Source of the DNA: CAYUVA01 sp964448115 [NCBI: uncultured bacterium]
GTDB lineage: Bacteria > CAYUVA01
Direction: 5' to 3'
Length of the DNA: 55,946 bases
Assembly (NCBI GenBank): GCA_964448115.1
Contig: CAYUVA010000008.1
Location: 1 to 55,946 of the forward strand
Both the position numbers and the translations under genes were made by a program. A model generated the notes under the pieces. It did no database searches. It was given only the letters and a program-made list of their open reading frames with translations, and was not told where the DNA came from. This document shows positions 9,105 through 18,135 of the stretch, in pieces (position 1 is the stretch's first letter; each line of letters opens with the position of its first letter).

Positions 9105-10822
9105 CTGCTCTCGATAATCTCCATTAAAGTTTTCAGTGCCCCCGGTTGGTGTAACAACTCTCTTATGTCATCTCGTTTTTGTATCTTCTCGTTCAGGTAC
9201 TCGAAAAAGTATCCCTTTTCAACCCCCTTATGTTTGAGAAGATTGAGTGGCTTGACATTGCTGGAGGTAACCACATAACCGGTTATCTTGGGATTCTGAT
9301 AGTATAGTTTAATAGCCTTGTTGAAGTTGCTCTCTGATGTCAGCTCAATGGGATTGATTACATATATGATTGAACCAGGCGGAAACTGAACATACTCTTG
9401 TTTCGCGCAGTCGATTATCTTCTTGGCATTCAACCTGTATCCCTCTGCATCCAGCAGCTCGCGCAGCCTTTCGTCAAGTATCTCCATGGTGTAGATGTCA
9501 TTGCTCCAGTTTCGGATGACCTTTTGCAGCACCTCTTTATCGATCCGGCAACGCTTTATATTCTCCAGCATCTTGTCCATCTTGGTCTGTGCAGCCTTGG
9601 ACTGGATGCCATGGATATAGCGCCTCAGGGTTTCTGCGCCTGATGATACCGGTGATGATTGCAATTCCAGCTTCCTTGAGCCGCTCACCATGAGGAAGAC
9701 TACTACCACGACAACAATGATAATATTCTTCGGTATCGGCGATCGCAGGTTTGCTGCTTTGACCACGGTTCGAATTATCTCCACAATTAGGATTGAAGCG
9801 CTAAATAGCGGTATGTAAATATCGCCAGGATAAACCAGGATGGGAAGAGCGGCGGCAAATAGTATGGGCACCACAAGCCCCAAGACAAGCCACCCATAGA
9901 TGTTCTTATAGTATCGTACTGCCAGGTATAACAGGATTGCCAAAAAAAAGGCTGAATAGAAATAGGCTGCCGGGCTAGCTTGACGGCTGAGAACGATGCC
10001 GATCAGCTTTCTTACGATATTGCTGTCAAAGAACCACTTGAGCAGCTCGACATAATTGTGCGTCCGCTCGAACTCTATGTCCCGCAGCGAGTATTGGAGT
10101 AAAGGGATCTTAAGCAGGAATAGATAGATGGGTGTAAATATCAGCGAGATTAGATAATACGGGATCTGAAGCCTTACTGCCGGTGCAGAAAGTCTCCTTT
10201 TATGATAAAGGATCATCACGAACACGGTAACCATGATCGGAAGCATCAAGGCAGTGGACTTGGAGAGATAACACAAAAGAAAAGAAAGGTATGATAACAC
10301 GAGCCAAATCCTGGAGGACTCCCTAACTAGATATCGATACAGAAAGACCAATGATAAAAGAAATAAAAAGGCAATGGATAGATCTTGAATCCCTATGATC
10401 CATCGGATGGTGTACCAATGAGCGCTCTTTAAGGCGAAAAACAGGGTTCCGAAGAAACTGAGCACTACATCCTGAAAAAGGTACATCAAGATGCGATGTA
10501 GCAGGATAATATTAAGAATATGAAGCAAAATAGCTGCCAGGAAATACCCGGTCGGGTTCAGATCAAAGATCGCTCTTGCAATGAAGAAATAAAGCCCTGC
10601 CGATAATGATGGGCTGCTGAGCGGATTATTAAGCAGCTCATCAAATGTGGGAGGGTGGCAGTTGATCGATGTGTGATAAAGCACATCGAAGTCCGGCTTG
10701 CCGAAAAACTGGCTTATATTGGCAAAATAAAAAAGGCAGACCAGAACGATCACCAAAAGGAGTCGCCAGGATGATTGCCTGGAATTGTTAATCCTGGTTA
10801 TCTTTTTATTCACAACTGTCAA
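9101..10822 (-). CDS. Polytopic membrane protein, possible GT-C-like glycosyltransferase
   Basis: The 573-aa protein has roughly ten hydrophobic helices between residues 18 and 390 and a soluble C-terminal domain of about 170 residues. The first external loop contains FGKPDFDVLYHTS, which could be the acidic loop of a GT-C fold, but the usual DE pair is not obvious, so the enzyme class is a guess. The start is uncertain: the most upstream option is TTG at 10820-10822, with GTG three codons in. It leads the minus-strand group that continues into the DUF72 protein and the symporter. Confidence 0.7.
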   Translation of the reverse strand: MTVVNKKITRINNSRQSSWRLLLVIVLVCLFYFANISQFFGKPDFDVLYHTSINCHPPTFDELLNNPLSSPSLSAGLYFFIARAIFDLNPTGYFLAAILLHILNIILLHRILMYLFQDVVLSFFGTLFFALKSAHWYTIRWIIGIQDLSIAFLFLLSLVFLYRYLVRESSRIWLVLSYLSFLLCYLSKSTALMLPIMVTVFVMILYHKRRLSAPAVRLQIPYYLISLIFTPIYLFLLKIPLLQYSLRDIEFERTHNYVELLKWFFDSNIVRKLIGIVLSRQASPAAYFYSAFFLAILLYLAVRYYKNIYGWLVLGLVVPILFAAALPILVYPGDIYIPLFSASILIVEIIRTVVKAANLRSPIPKNIIIVVVVVVFLMVSGSRKLELQSSPVSSGAETLRRYIHGIQSKAAQTKMDKMLENIKRCRIDKEVLQKVIRNWSNDIYTMEILDERLRELLDAEGYRLNAKKIIDCAKQEYVQFPPGSIIYVINPIELTSESNFNKAIKLYYQNPKITGYVVTSSNVKPLNLLKHKGVEKGYFFEYLNEKIQKRDDIRELLHQPGALKTLMEIIESR

Positions 10823-10923
10823 ATATGCTCATCCTGCATGCTGGTTAATGGATACCATTACCTTTGGCAGCACATAGATAACACATAAAATAGACACCTT
10901 CAAGATTTACCAGCCAGTGTTGC

Positions 10924-10952
10924 TTGAATTATTGGACAGATAGAGCTATATA
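10924..10952 (+). promoter_or_regulatory. Probable sigma70-type promoter of lysS
   Basis: TTGAAT at 10924-10929 and TATATA at 10947-10952 are 17 bases apart, in the gap between the divergent membrane-protein gene and lysS. Transcription would start near 10959 and give a leader of about 50 bases. This is based on sequence match only. Confidence 0.4.
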
Positions 10953-11007
10953 CTTAAGCTTCGAGCATAAAATATGACAGCTTGAGATAACACAGGAGCT
11001 AACCTTT

Positions 11008-12489
11008 ATGATCTTCGATGATGAGCTTATAGCCAAGCGAGAAAAGCTGATCTCTGAGGGGATCGATCCCTACCCTTATTCCTACCCACTCCCAACAGCG
11101 ATCTCGTGGATCCGGAAACATCATACAGATTTCGAGAGAGAACCTACCCATGCGGCTGGAAGGATAGTAGCCTATCGGAGTATGGGCAAGGCTATCTTCC
11201 TCGATATCGAGGATTTCGATAGCCGCATCCAGGTCTATATAAAAAAGGATATGGTCAGCGATAAGGAATGGTTAAGCGCAAGAAACCTCGATCTCGGCGA
11301 TATACTGGGCGTAAAGGGGACCACCTTCATCACCCGAACCGGCGAGCTTACCATACTAGCCCAGCAGCTCGAACTTCTGGCTAAAACGCTGATCAGGGTA
11401 CCGATAAGCAAGGAAAAAGATGGCAAGCGATGGTACCAGCTCACCGATGTGGAGACCAGATACCGCGAGCGCTACCTGGAGTGGATCACGGACCGGGATG
11501 CTCGCCAACGAGTTCTCCTTCGGGCAGCGGTGATGAAAGCGCTGAGGCGTTCCATGGAGTCGCGGGGCTTCATCGAGGTCGATACGCCGGTCATCGAACT
11601 CATCTACGGCGGAGCGGAGGCTCGCCCTTTCACCACTACCATACATGACCTCGAGGATCAGCTCGCCTACCTGCGCATATCCCCGGAGCTTTATCTAAAG
11701 CGCTACATAGTCGGCGGCTTCGAGAAGGTCTATACTATATGCAAGAACTTTCGCAACGAGAGCATCGACCGCTGCCACAATGCAGAATTCACCATGATGG
11801 AGTGGTACCAGGCATACACCGACTATTACGACCAGCTAACCTTGTTTGAGCAGGTGGTCGCCGAGATAGTTGAGAATATCACCGGTGGCTTGAAGATCAC
11901 CTACCAGGGCGTGGAGCTTGATTTCACAACTCCCTGGCGCCGGGTATCCATGTCCCAGCTAGTTAGCGAGGCTGCAGGGTTCGAGGTCATGGAGGCGCCG
12001 CTTCAAAAGATAGCTCAATTCATGAGACAACACGATATACCGATACCAGAGGACATGACGCCGGGAATCGCAATGGCTGAGATCTATGATGCACTATGCG
12101 AGAAGGAGATCCTTCAGCCAACTTTTGTCATGGATCATCCAAGGGAGATCTCCCCGTTGACCAAGCAGAAACGAGGTAATCCTTTATTAGTGGAGCGTTT
12201 CGAGCCGGTCATCTGCGGGATGGAGATGGGCAATGCCTACTCGGAGCTGACCGACCCCCTGGTACAATACGAGCGCTTCAAGGAGCAAAGGCTCTATGCT
12301 CATGCCAAAATGGATGATGGCAAGGTTGAGCACCACCCAATTGACATGGACTTCATCAAGGCGATGAGCTGCGGAATGCCACCCACCGGTGGGGTGGGGC
12401 TAGGGGTAGATCGCCTGATCATGCTTCTTTGCGATGTTCCCTCTATTAGGGATATTATACCATTTCCCCTGATGAAACCGCTTGAATAG
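11008..12489 (+). CDS. lysS: Lysyl-tRNA synthetase, class II
   Basis: The 493-aa protein charges tRNA-Lys in the cytoplasm. The N-terminal OB-fold anticodon-binding domain spans about 50-150 (AGRIVAYRSMGKAIFLDIED). The class II core follows: motif 1 around SRGFIEVDTPVI (about 186-197), motif 2 in CKNFRNESIDRCHNAEFTMM (about 247-266), and motif 3 in GVGLGVDRLIMLL near the C-terminus with its invariant Arg. Length and order are standard for bacterial LysRS. GGAGCTAACCTTT precedes ATG 11008. It stands alone between its own promoter and the sulfate-reduction operon. Confidence 0.97.
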   Translation: MIFDDELIAKREKLISEGIDPYPYSYPLPTAISWIRKHHTDFEREPTHAAGRIVAYRSMGKAIFLDIEDFDSRIQVYIKKDMVSDKEWLSARNLDLGDILGVKGTTFITRTGELTILAQQLELLAKTLIRVPISKEKDGKRWYQLTDVETRYRERYLEWITDRDARQRVLLRAAVMKALRRSMESRGFIEVDTPVIELIYGGAEARPFTTTIHDLEDQLAYLRISPELYLKRYIVGGFEKVYTICKNFRNESIDRCHNAEFTMMEWYQAYTDYYDQLTLFEQVVAEIVENITGGLKITYQGVELDFTTPWRRVSMSQLVSEAAGFEVMEAPLQKIAQFMRQHDIPIPEDMTPGIAMAEIYDALCEKEILQPTFVMDHPREISPLTKQKRGNPLLVERFEPVICGMEMGNAYSELTDPLVQYERFKEQRLYAHAKMDDGKVEHHPIDMDFIKAMSCGMPPTGGVGLGVDRLIMLLCDVPSIRDIIPFPLMKPLE

Positions 12490-12561
12490 GGGCTTTTAAT
12501 GCTGTCATAAGATACGAGTACTTGATAAAAAATATTTGCTTGTTTCACCATAAAAAAACTG

Positions 12562-12590
12562 TTGACAATGATTATATGTAATGTTATATT
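12562..12590 (+). promoter_or_regulatory. Consensus sigma70-type promoter of the sat-apr operon
   Basis: TTGACA (12562-12567, perfect -35) and TATATT (12585-12590, one mismatch from consensus) are exactly 17 bases apart, 73 bases after the lysS stop. Transcription would start near 12597, giving a leader of about 287 bases before sat. A loose symmetry (ATAT, 8 bases, ATAT) overlaps the -10 and could be an operator, but it is weak. Confidence 0.7.
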
Positions 12591-12596
12591 GGAGAT

Positions 12597-12883
12597 CCGC
12601 TGATCTGGATAAGTCAACGAAACAGGCGGAAAAAAAAGGCAGGAAAAGATACTGAGGTTGAAAGCGGTAAGCAGGTCTAGCAGAACTGGAATACTGAAGC
12701 AGGTTCATGGATCTCCCTTTTGGAATCCAAGGGAAACAGGCAAGGCTACTAAGGGGAGGAGAAGCGTTTCAATCACCATCCATGAGCCTAGTGGATACGA
12801 TGGTGCTTTTATTGAGAAAAGCACCAGGTCGAGGAACCAATCAAGTATGCCAATTGTAATATGAATCCAATAGGAGGTTTTTA
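12597..12883 (+). promoter_or_regulatory. Long structured 5' leader of sat
   Basis: About 287 bases separate the predicted start of transcription from sat with no convincing gene. Two hairpins are visible. One pairs TCCCTTTTGG with CCAAGGGA around a 3-base loop near 12713-12734, with a two-base bulge. The other is a perfect 9-bp stem, GGTGCTTTT (12802-12810) with AAAAGCACC (12817-12825), around ATTGAG; no T-run follows, so it is not a simple terminator. The leader ends in a strong ribosome-binding site (TAGGAGGT) before ATG 12884. A cis-acting RNA element is possible; I do not recognise a known riboswitch class. Confidence 0.4.
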
Positions 12884-14131
12884 ATGGCATTAGTACCACC
12901 ACATGCGAAGATAGGCACTCCACCAGAGGAAAGGGCACTCAAACCCTTGTTGCTGTCTGGAGCACAGCTTGAGGAAGAAAAGAAGAAAGCACAGAGCCTA
13001 AAGAAAGTACCTATGACCTCGAGGGAGACCTCGGATGTCATAATGATGGCGATCGGCGCCTTCACGCCCCTGGAGGGCTTCATGGGATACGATGACTGGA
13101 AGGGCGTATGCGATAACTTCCTTATGGCAAACAACACCTTCTGGCCGATTCCCATCACCCTCTCCGCATCAAAGGATGTTGCCGATGGAATCAGCATCGG
13201 CGAGGAGATCGCACTGCTCGATACCGAGACCGATGAGATCATCGCAACCATGAAGGTAACCGAGAAATACACCATCGACAAGGAATACGAGTGTAAAAAG
13301 GTATTCACAACCACTGACACCGAGCATCCTGGCGTGGCAAAGGTTATGGCTCAGGAGGATGTCAACCTGGCTGGACCGATTAAGGTCTTAAGCGAGAGCT
13401 ACTATCCGGAGATGTTCAAGGATATCTACATGCGCCCGGATGAGAGCCGCAAGATCTTTGAGGAAAAGGGGTGGAACCGGGTTGCAGCATTGCAGCTTAG
13501 AAACCCGATGCACCGCTCCCACGAATACCTGGCAAAGATCGCCATCGAGGTCTGCGATGGGCTGTTCATCCACCAGTTGGTGGGCAAACTCAAGCCTGGC
13601 GACATCCCGGCAGATGTGCGCGTAAAGTGCATAAATACGCTTGTGGAGAACTATTTTGTCCCTAACACGGTAGTGATGGGTGGCTATCCGATGGAGATGC
13701 GCTATGGCGGACCTCGAGAGGCTCTGCTTCATGCCGTATTTCGCCAGAACTTCGGGTGCTCTGATATGATCATCGGAAGAGACCATGCTGGAGTCGGCGA
13801 TTACTATGGACCCTTCGATGCGCAAAAGATCTTCCTAGATATCCCTGAAGGCGGTCTCTTGACCAAGAATATGAATATCGATTGGACCTTCTGGTGCCAC
13901 AAGTGCTATGGCATGGCTTCGATGAGAACCTGCCCGCACGGCAAGGAGGATCGCCTGCTTCTAAGCGGCACCGCCTTGCGCAAGGCACTATCGGAAGGCA
14001 AGGATGTCCCCAAGGAGTTCAGCCGTCCAGAGATATTGGCTATCCTTAAAGACTATTATGCCAATCTCGAAGAGAAGGTCGATATCAAGCTGCACGGACA
14101 CGCTACCGGAGAAGCTGAGAAGAAGAAGTAG
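12884..14131 (+). CDS. sat: Sulfate adenylyltransferase (ATP sulfurylase), dissimilatory type
   Basis: This 415-aa enzyme activates sulfate with ATP to adenosine 5'-phosphosulfate (APS) and pyrophosphate in the cytoplasm, the first step of sulfate respiration. The catalytic motifs are [11 protein letters not shown] (about residues 204-214) and GRDHAGVG (about 299-306). A Cys-rich zinc site typical of the homo-oligomeric dissimilatory enzyme lies near the C-terminus (CHKCYG, then RTCPHG). No APS-kinase domain is fused, as expected for a respiratory enzyme. ATG 12884 follows TAGGAGGTTTTTA. It is the first gene after the promoter and long leader, with aprB 149 bases downstream. Confidence 0.98.
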   Translation: MALVPPHAKIGTPPEERALKPLLLSGAQLEEEKKKAQSLKKVPMTSRETSDVIMMAIGAFTPLEGFMGYDDWKGVCDNFLMANNTFWPIPITLSASKDVADGISIGEEIALLDTETDEIIATMKVTEKYTIDKEYECKKVFTTTDTEHPGVAKVMAQEDVNLAGPIKVLSESYYPEMFKDIYMRPDESRKIFEEKGWNRVAALQLRNPMHRSHEYLAKIAIEVCDGLFIHQLVGKLKPGDIPADVRVKCINTLVENYFVPNTVVMGGYPMEMRYGGPREALLHAVFRQNFGCSDMIIGRDHAGVGDYYGPFDAQKIFLDIPEGGLLTKNMNIDWTFWCHKCYGMASMRTCPHGKEDRLLLSGTALRKALSEGKDVPKEFSRPEILAILKDYYANLEEKVDIKLHGHATGEAEKKK

Positions 14132-14280
14132 GCATCAAGGAAGTTTGCTTACCATGAAGATGACAACTAAAGCGATGATAGTAATGTTTGGGCATACAGG
14201 GCATCAAGAAAAAGATTATTCATCTAGCCCTGGTATCCAAGCTGTTGTATTCCAAACTCATTAGCAGGAGGAAAGATTAG

Positions 14281-14718
14281 ATGCCGAGTTTTGTAATTCC
14301 AGAGAAATGCGATGGATGCAAGGCTCTTGACAAGACGGCATGCCAGTACATTTGCCCCAACGACCTCATGGTCTTGGACAAGGAGCAGATGAAGGCTTTC
14401 AACCAGGAGCCGGAGATGTGCTGGGAATGCTATAACTGTGTCAAGATCTGTCCCACGCAGGCTGTCGAGATCAGGGGTTATGCAGATTTTATCCCCCTAG
14501 GAGCTACCGTTATGCCCCAGAGGGGTACCGATTCCATAATGTGGACGATCAAGTTCAGGAATGGAATGGTTAAGCGGTTCAAGTTCCCCATCAGAACAAC
14601 CGCAGAGGGAGAGGCTGTACCGAGTGGCGGTTACCCGGAGCACGATGATATCAACAGCATCGCTCTGGCAAACGAGCCACAAGCCCTGGATCTTCCCGAA
14701 GTTCCAACCTTGAAGTAA
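14281..14718 (+). CDS. aprB: Adenylylsulfate reductase, beta subunit
   Basis: The 145-aa ferredoxin-like subunit carries two [4Fe-4S] clusters that pass electrons from QmoABC to the FAD of AprA. Ligands are visible as CDGC with TACQYICP (about 10-25) and CWECYNCVKICP (about 47-58). The C-terminal tail after about residue 90 is the extension that wraps around AprA. AGGAGGAAAGATTAG precedes the ATG. The 149-base gap after sat holds no clear gene. aprA follows after 19 bases. Confidence 0.97.
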   Translation: MPSFVIPEKCDGCKALDKTACQYICPNDLMVLDKEQMKAFNQEPEMCWECYNCVKICPTQAVEIRGYADFIPLGATVMPQRGTDSIMWTIKFRNGMVKRFKFPIRTTAEGEAVPSGGYPEHDDINSIALANEPQALDLPEVPTLK

Positions 14719-14737
14719 CGAGAAGGAGGTTTCTAAC

Positions 14738-16624
14738 ATGGAAAATTTTGAGACCGTAGAAGTCAAGACCGACCTCCTGATTCTGGGCGGAGGTATGGCT
14801 GCCTGTGGCGCTGCTGTCGAAGCTGCTTACTGGGCAAAGAAAGCTGGTATTAAGGTTACATTGGTCGATAAAGCTGCTGTTGAGAGATCCGGCGCCGTGG
14901 CAATGGGGCTTTCAGCCATCAACCAGTATGTCGATCTTAGAAGCGGAAACAACACCGTTGAGGACTATGTCAACTATGTGCGCAATGACCTTATGGGCAT
15001 AACCAGGGAAGACCTGGTTTACAATATTGCTCGCCATGTCGATTCCACGGTGCACCTGTTCGAGAAATGGGGTCTGCCGATATGGAAAGACGAGGAGGGC
15101 AATTATGTCCACGAGGGTCGCTGGCAGCTTATGATCAATGGCGAATCCTACAAGGTTGTGATTGCCGAGGCAGCCAAGAATGCCCTGGCATCACTGGGCG
15201 ATAATGGAGAGATCTATGAAAGAGTCTTCATCGTTGAGCCTATCCTCGATGGCGACCGCATCGCTGGCGCTTTAGGATTCTCTGTCCGCGAGAACAAGTT
15301 CTATGTCTTCAAGGCAAAGGCTGTCATCGTCGCCATGGGTGGCGCTGTGCATGTATTCAAGCCGAGAAGCTCCGGCGAGGGTCTTGGTCGTGCCTGGTAT
15401 CCACCTTGGAACAGCGGCTCCAGTGCCTATTTCACCATCAGGGCTGGCGCTGAGATGACCTGCCAGGAGGTTCGCTTCATCCCGGTTCGCTTCAAGGATG
15501 CTTATGGACCTGTCGGCGCATGGTTCTTGCTCTTCAAGTCCCGTGCTACCAACGCCTTTGGCGGGGAGTACATGGTGGAAAGAAGACCAGAGCTGGAGAA
15601 GTGGGTGCCTTACGGCAAGGTAAAGCCGATGCCCGCCAACCTGAGAAACTGGCTCGGAATGCTCGATATCTTCGAGGGCAAGGGACCCATCTACATGAGA
15701 ACCGAGGAAGCTATCCAGAAGATCGCCCAGAGCGCTGGCGACGAGAAGGCTGCCAAGAAGAAGCTAAAGGAACTCGAAGCCGAGGCTTGGGAGGACTTCC
15801 TCGATATGACCATCTCGCAGGCTCACCTGTGGGCAGGCACCAATGTGCAGCCCGAAGAAAAGTCCTCAGAGATCGCCGCTGCCGAGCCTTACTTCATCGG
15901 CTCCCACTCCGGGGCATCCGGCGCCTGGGTAAGCGGTCCCGAGGACCTGGCTCCGCCTGAATACTTCTGGGGCTATGACCACATGGCAACCATCAAGGGC
16001 ATGTTCTGTGCCGGTGATGCTTCCGGTGCCTCCAGCCATAAATTCTCCTCCGGCTCCCATGCCGAGGGTCGAATAGTAGGCAAGTCCGCGGTCAAGTTCA
16101 TCATGGAGAATGGTGATGAGCCTAAATATGACGAGGCTTGGATCGAAGAGCAGAAGAACAGGATTCTACTGCCCCTTAAGATCTTCGAGGACAACAAGGC
16201 TGGAACCAGCGATCCCAATATTCATACCGCATACATCAAGCCCAAGATGTTCATGTTCAGGTTGCAGAAGATCATGGACGAGTATGTAGGAGGTGTCTCC
16301 GCGCAGTTCTCCACCAACGAGGCAATGCTAAACAGAGCCTTGGAGCTGCTCGGATTCCTCAAGGAAGATGCCGAGAAGCTGGCTGCCGAGGATCTGCACG
16401 AGCTGATGCGTTGCTGGGAGAATGTACAGCGCATGTGGCAGGCTGAAGCCCATGTCAGAACCATCCTGTTCCGCGAGGAAACCAGGTGGCCTGGATACTA
16501 CTTCCGGGCTGACAAGCCGACTATGGATGAGGACAACTGGAGATGCTTCGTCAACCTGACTTGGGATCCCAAGACGGATGAGTGGAATGTCTTCAAGAAG
16601 GAGATCATCCACATACTCAAGTAG
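14738..16624 (+). CDS. aprA: Adenylylsulfate reductase, alpha subunit
   Basis: The 628-aa flavoprotein reduces APS to sulfite and AMP in the cytoplasm. The FAD-binding Rossmann motif is LLILGGGMAACGAAVEAA (about 11-28), followed by DKAAVERSGAVAMGLSAIN. Substrate-site regions typical of AprA are present, including SHSGASGAWVSGPEDLAPPE (about 389-408) and FCAGDASGASSHKFSSGSHA. The length fits reductive-type AprA. GAAGGAGGTTTCTAAC precedes ATG 14738. Whether it is a reductive or oxidative (Apr lineage II) type needs a tree; the adjacent qmoABC with no aprM favours sulfate reduction. Confidence 0.98.
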   Translation: MENFETVEVKTDLLILGGGMAACGAAVEAAYWAKKAGIKVTLVDKAAVERSGAVAMGLSAINQYVDLRSGNNTVEDYVNYVRNDLMGITREDLVYNIARHVDSTVHLFEKWGLPIWKDEEGNYVHEGRWQLMINGESYKVVIAEAAKNALASLGDNGEIYERVFIVEPILDGDRIAGALGFSVRENKFYVFKAKAVIVAMGGAVHVFKPRSSGEGLGRAWYPPWNSGSSAYFTIRAGAEMTCQEVRFIPVRFKDAYGPVGAWFLLFKSRATNAFGGEYMVERRPELEKWVPYGKVKPMPANLRNWLGMLDIFEGKGPIYMRTEEAIQKIAQSAGDEKAAKKKLKELEAEAWEDFLDMTISQAHLWAGTNVQPEEKSSEIAAAEPYFIGSHSGASGAWVSGPEDLAPPEYFWGYDHMATIKGMFCAGDASGASSHKFSSGSHAEGRIVGKSAVKFIMENGDEPKYDEAWIEEQKNRILLPLKIFEDNKAGTSDPNIHTAYIKPKMFMFRLQKIMDEYVGGVSAQFSTNEAMLNRALELLGFLKEDAEKLAAEDLHELMRCWENVQRMWQAEAHVRTILFREETRWPGYYFRADKPTMDEDNWRCFVNLTWDPKTDEWNVFKKEIIHILK

Positions 16625-16645
16625 TCCGAGAATAGGAAAACCTGT

Positions 16646-16732
16646 CAGGCATCCACCATCGAAGTGGCTCTGCCTGCTATAACAGTATATGCAGCTCCAG
16701 GCGATCTTGTTAAGCAGGACGCCTGGAGTTGC
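16646..16732 (+). ncRNA. Two stem-loops between aprA and the zinc-finger gene
   Basis: The first pairs CAGGCA (16646-16651) with TGCCTG (16671-16676) and holds an inner CCAC/GTGG stem. The second is a 13-bp stem, 16691-16703 with 16720-16732 (GCAGCTCCAGGCG with CGCCTGGAGTTGC, one G-U pair), around a 16-base loop. No T-run follows, so they are not classical terminators. They could stabilise the aprBA mRNA end, attenuate transcription toward the qmo genes, or be a processed small RNA. Confidence 0.5.
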
Positions 16733-16792
16733 TATGAATAGCTTTATTAGATCGCTGGCAAATACAACCTTGAGCATTGAAAAAACGAACAT

Positions 16793-16821
16793 TTGCATTT
16801 GTGATGAATCTTATATATACA
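16793..16821 (+). promoter_or_regulatory. Possible internal promoter upstream of the zinc-finger/YkgJ/qmo genes
   Basis: TTGCAT (16793-16798) and TATACA (16816-16821) are 17 bases apart, just after the stem-loops and about 90 bases before ATG 16914. It could give the qmo half of the operon its own transcript. Confidence 0.35.
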
Positions 16822-16913
16822 AAGCAGCGATTTGATGTTCGAGCCGATGGTAGTTACAGAGCCAAGAATTGAAGATCAACCGGCTAACTGATGCAGTCTG
16901 GCGGAGAACCTGG

Positions 16914-17201
16914 ATGTCGAACAAAAGCGAAGAAAAACCTTGCTGTCCTTACTGTGGGAATGCCTTGAAGAAATGGAGATGCCCACCGGATTCATCCTGG
17001 GGAGTAGAATTTCAATGGGTATGTTTCAATGATCAATGCGAATACATGTTAAACGGCTGGAAGTGGATGATGGCTAAATATAGAGTCAGTGCCTCATACC
17101 GCTTCCGCCTGAATCCCAAGACCGGCGAGACGGGTCCCATCCCCATCTGGTCTTTATCCGCCCTTAAAAGTTCAATAATCGAAGAAGAGGAAGATGACTG
17201 A
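16914..17201 (+). CDS. Small zinc-finger-like protein in the apr-qmo operon
   Basis: The 95-aa protein starts at ATG 16914, with GGAG at 16903-16906. An in-frame TTG at 16869 would add 15 residues but has no site. It has CCPYCG near the N-terminus and a second set of cysteines (WRCPP, then WVCFNDQC), arranged like an Ogr/Delta-type or zinc-ribbon finger. The rest contains aromatic-rich strands and an acidic EEEEDD tail. Its place between aprBA and qmoABC, with an 8-base overlap into the next gene, suggests a role in APS-reductase assembly, metal handling or regulation; that is inference. No enzymatic motif is visible. Confidence 0.8.
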   Translation: MSNKSEEKPCCPYCGNALKKWRCPPDSSWGVEFQWVCFNDQCEYMLNGWKWMMAKYRVSASYRFRLNPKTGETGPIPIWSLSALKSSIIEEEEDD

Positions 17202-18027
17202 AGACAAGGAAAGGGAAACCTTGCGAAGGATAGATAACCTGAAGGAAAAGATATTAAAGGAATATCCCCGCCTGGACAGAAGCGACAGCTTCAAGTTCAA
17301 CTGCCATCCCGGCATCGACTGCTTCAATACCTGCTGTGCGGATATAAATATACTACTAACTCCTTACGATATCCTGCGCATGAAGCGACGGCTGGGCATC
17401 AGCTCAGGGGAGTTCCTTGAGCGTTACACATTATCCCCCTTTAATAAGCAGCAGACACTTCCCGTTATTGTGCTTAGAATGAATGATGACGACAGGAGAA
17501 CCTGTCCCTTTGTCAGCGAGCAGGGCTGCACCATATACGAAGATCGTCCCTGGTCTTGCAGGATGTATCCGGTGGGATACGCCTCGCCGACCGAGCTTGC
17601 CATGGAAACCAAGCCATTTTATTTCTTGATGGACGATAAGGAGTGCCGCGGATTGTCTGAGAATAAACAATGGACTATTGAGGGATGGATAAAGGATCAA
17701 GGCATAGATAAGTACGATGAGTTCGGCGAGCTTTTCAAGGGGGTAAACTATCATCCGAGGCTAAGCATGGGAATGAAGCTGGCGCCTCAGCAACTTCACA
17801 TGTACCACACGGTATGTTATGACCTCGATTCATTCAGGCGATTCATCATCGAAAGCACTTTCCTGGAGCGTTTCATCGTGGCTGATGAGGTTATTGATAC
17901 TATTAAACAAGATGATGAAGAGCTGCTTAAATTCGGATTCGAATGGCTGAAGTTCAGCCTTTTCCACGAGAAAACCCCTTTGATAAAAAAGAGGTATCTC
18001 GATGAGAATATAAAAAGGAAAAAATAG
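17194..18027 (+). CDS. YkgJ-family cysteine-cluster protein
   Basis: The 277-aa protein has the pattern of the YkgJ/CxxCxxCC zinc- or iron-chelating family. Cysteines occur in FNCHPGIDCFNTCC (about 34-47), and later in RRTCPFVSEQGCTIYEDRPW and SCRMYPVG (about 106-130), where the spacing resembles a metal-cluster site. The C-terminal half is helical and charged. The first 8 bases overlap the zinc-finger gene, so the two are coupled. Family members often accompany Fe-S enzymes, and the location between aprA and qmoA fits an accessory role in cluster insertion. The biochemical function of the family is poorly known. Confidence 0.88.
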   Translation: MTEDKERETLRRIDNLKEKILKEYPRLDRSDSFKFNCHPGIDCFNTCCADINILLTPYDILRMKRRLGISSGEFLERYTLSPFNKQQTLPVIVLRMNDDDRRTCPFVSEQGCTIYEDRPWSCRMYPVGYASPTELAMETKPFYFLMDDKECRGLSENKQWTIEGWIKDQGIDKYDEFGELFKGVNYHPRLSMGMKLAPQQLHMYHTVCYDLDSFRRFIIESTFLERFIVADEVIDTIKQDDEELLKFGFEWLKFSLFHEKTPLIKKRYLDENIKRKK

Positions 18028-18135
18028 GATAGTATCTTTATCACGGGAGCAGATGGAAAGATATGTTTTTTAGGTTCAACACTCCCTTTAGGATAAAAGA
18101 GAATTAGATTACCCAAAACCAAGGAGTACCGTGAA

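Noticed and set aside
12658-12864. 68-codon open frame in the sat leader
   Set aside because: TTG start with no ribosome-binding site, no recognisable protein features, and it runs through the hairpins.
14132-14280. Possible hairpin or small gene between sat and aprB
   Set aside because: Only a 6-bp CAGGGC/GCCCTG pair with a long loop; no coding frame with a start signal.
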